A stretch of 7,104 nucleotides of DNA from Candidatus Tectimicrobiota bacterium (GTDB lineage Bacteria; JACPSX01). Below, one piece after another: positions 5,919 to 7,104 of this stretch. Made by a program: the position numbers and the translations under genes. The number at the start of each line of letters is the position of its first letter. Within the stretch, counting starts at the first letter, position 1. Under the pieces are notes generated by a model, which saw only the letters and a list, made by a program, of their open reading frames with translations, ran no database searches and was not told where the DNA came from. The stretch covers positions 1 to 7,104 of the forward strand of contig JACPSX010000004.1 in NCBI GenBank assembly GCA_016193065.1, given 5' to 3'.

Positions 5919-7104
5919 GGGATCCTGTCTTTCTTCCCGGCAGAGGAATCCTTCGTTTCCCCTTCCGGATCTTCGTGGCTTATGGGCTCCAGTTCCGACT
6001 GGACCGGATAACCTCCTGCCAGATATTGGGGACCGGGTGACTCTTGGGGGGGAGGCTCATCTTCATAGGTGATTTCCACCTTTTCTTCCCCACTCTGGGC
6101 CACTCTTCGCCTGCCCATCCAGAACAACAACCCATGCTTGCGCCTTTGTGGAAACGTGTAGGCTTCGGCCTCATCATCGGAAAACGGTCCGGCACTCTCG
6201 GCCTGGTCCACCGGAACGGACTCTTTCGAAACCTCTATCACCTCCGTTGCCTGGGGCTTCGGAGAGTCGGGCAGCGCCAAAGGTGGAGTCTCTGAAAGGG
6301 GGGGAAAAAGAGGCTCTTGGCCCGCAGGGGGCTCAAGGAGCGAGATTTTCGGTTCCTCTCGGGCCTGCAAGGGTGCAAATAGCGGGGCCTCCTGTATCTC
6401 CTGGGACCCCGGGTACCCCGGGTGCCCTGTGGGCGTAGCTTGTTCTCGCCGGCGCCGGCGCCCGCGACGGCTTCGCCTCCTCTGGCCGGGCTCCCGGGGC
6501 TCTGCAGGTTCCAGATAGCCTCTAGGCGCGGGCTGCGGGGCGCTCTCCGGGGTCTGCACCTGCGCGGGAACCCCCTCACGAGCCGGGCTTTCCTCCTGAG
6601 AAATTTCCCTGCGCACGAATTCCATTTCGACTTGGTGGGGCATGAGCCCCTCTTTGCCGAGCACATGAATTTCCAAGCGGGAGTCCTTCTCCAGGCTATG
6701 AAGATCCTCCCGCTTCTGGTTCAGAAGATAGGTAGCCACGTCTTGGGGGAGAGCAACCCGCACCTCCTCCAGCGCGCCGTCCTGGGCGCCCGCCTGGATG
6801 CGCCGCAAAACCGATAGGGCTTGGGACTCGATTGTCTTTACCAAACCGTTTCCCGTGCAGAAGGGGCATACTCTGTAGCTCCCTTCCTGCAGAGCAGGCT
6901 TAATGCGCTGGCGCGACAACTCCAGCATGCCGAACCGCGAGATCCGCCCGACCTGTACCCGGGCCTTGTCCTTGCGCAGGGCATTGCGCAGGGTTCGTTC
7001 GACCTCTTGCTGGTGCTTGCGGTCCTTCATGTCGATAAAATCGATGACGATGAGCCCTCCCAGGTCTCGCAGGCGAAGCTGGCGGGAAATCTCATTAGCC
7101 GCCT
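5915..7104 (-). CDS. rne: RNase E/G family endoribonuclease, C-terminal part (5' end outside window)
   Basis: A single-strand endoribonuclease for mRNA decay and rRNA/tRNA processing. The frame is open to the window edge, so 396 residues are visible without the N-terminal S1 domain. The visible part starts in the DNase I-like catalytic domain: [19 protein letters not shown] (residues 4-22) includes the Asp matching E. coli RNase E Asp 346 (a metal ligand) at residue 21. The zinc-link CPFC follows at 79-82 in VCPFCTGNG, then the small domain to about residue 165. After that comes a tail of about 230 residues rich in Pro and Glu, probably disordered, with an Arg-rich patch (208-220, [13 protein letters not shown]) and an isolated hydrophobic segment [11 protein letters not shown] (323-333). 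Tails of this kind in RNase E bind RNA, membrane or degradosome partners. Whether it is RNase E or RNase G by function cannot be told from this part. The TAA stop overlaps the thrC stop. Confidence 0.92.
   Translation of the reverse strand, partial: AANEISRQLRLRDLGGLIVIDFIDMKDRKHQQEVERTLRNALRKDKARVQVGRISRFGMLELSRQRIKPALQEGSYRVCPFCTGNGLVKTIESQALSVLRRIQAGAQDGALEEVRVALPQDVATYLLNQKREDLHSLEKDSRLEIHVLGKEGLMPHQVEMEFVRREISQEESPAREGVPAQVQTPESAPQPAPRGYLEPAEPREPGQRRRSRRGRRRRREQATPTGHPGYPGSQEIQEAPLFAPLQAREEPKISLLEPPAGQEPLFPPLSETPPLALPDSPKPQATEVIEVSKESVPVDQAESAGPFSDDEAEAYTFPQRRKHGLLFWMGRRRVAQSGEEKVEITYEDEPPPQESPGPQYLAGGYPVQSELEPISHEDPEGETKDSSAGKKDRIP

Noticed and set aside
6395-6440. Short GC-rich repeat (CCCCGGGTACCCCGGGTG) in the ribonuclease tail
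   Set aside because: It encodes a Pro/Gly-rich stretch in a disordered tail and has too few units to call a tandem repeat.

Overview
The window is a 7.1 kb piece of a GC-rich bacterial chromosome carrying seven protein-coding genes, two of them cut by the window edges. All are ordinary cellular genes; I see no phage, transposase, CRISPR, rRNA or tRNA gene. The gene set (an RNase E/G with a long tail, a short Thermus/Deinococcus-type proline dehydrogenase, a bacterial deoxyhypusine-synthase homologue, a zinc-ribbon threonine synthase and a phthalate-decarboxylase-like protein) would fit a deep-branching or environmental lineage such as the Desulfobacterota, Nitrospirota, NC10 or Acidobacteriota type. 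The sequence alone does not settle the phylum.

Layout, left to right. Positions 1-486 (+) hold the C-terminal third or so of a 4,5-dihydroxyphthalate decarboxylase-like protein. Its end overlaps the start of an endonuclease III gene (nth, 452-1114, +), which appears to lack about ten conserved residues just before its iron-sulfur cluster. A 234-base gap contains a 13-bp perfect inverted repeat with arms 77 bases apart. A monofunctional proline dehydrogenase follows (1349-2275, +). Between it and the convergent SDR gene lies a highly structured palindromic element (2282-2444) whose ends pair with each other and which encloses three more hairpins. It looks like a small intergenic repeat or MITE.

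The SDR oxidoreductase (2443-3204, -) is transcribed divergently from a two-gene operon: a deoxyhypusine synthase-like gene (3401-4525, +) and threonine synthase (4536-5918, +), 10 bases apart. The divergent intergenic region is the best regulatory region here. It has two back-to-back sigma70-type promoters whose -35 boxes sit in the two arms of one 33-bp palindrome, so a single regulator could control both directions. The last gene, an RNase E/G family ribonuclease (5915-7104, -, N-terminus outside the window), converges on threonine synthase with the two stop codons physically overlapping.

Functionally there is no single obvious pathway. The most thought-provoking unit is the deoxyhypusine synthase homologue coupled to threonine synthase. 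Bacteria lack eIF5A, the usual target of deoxyhypusine synthase. The protein keeps the catalytic lysine but has replaced several residues that bind spermidine in the human enzyme, so its substrate is probably different.
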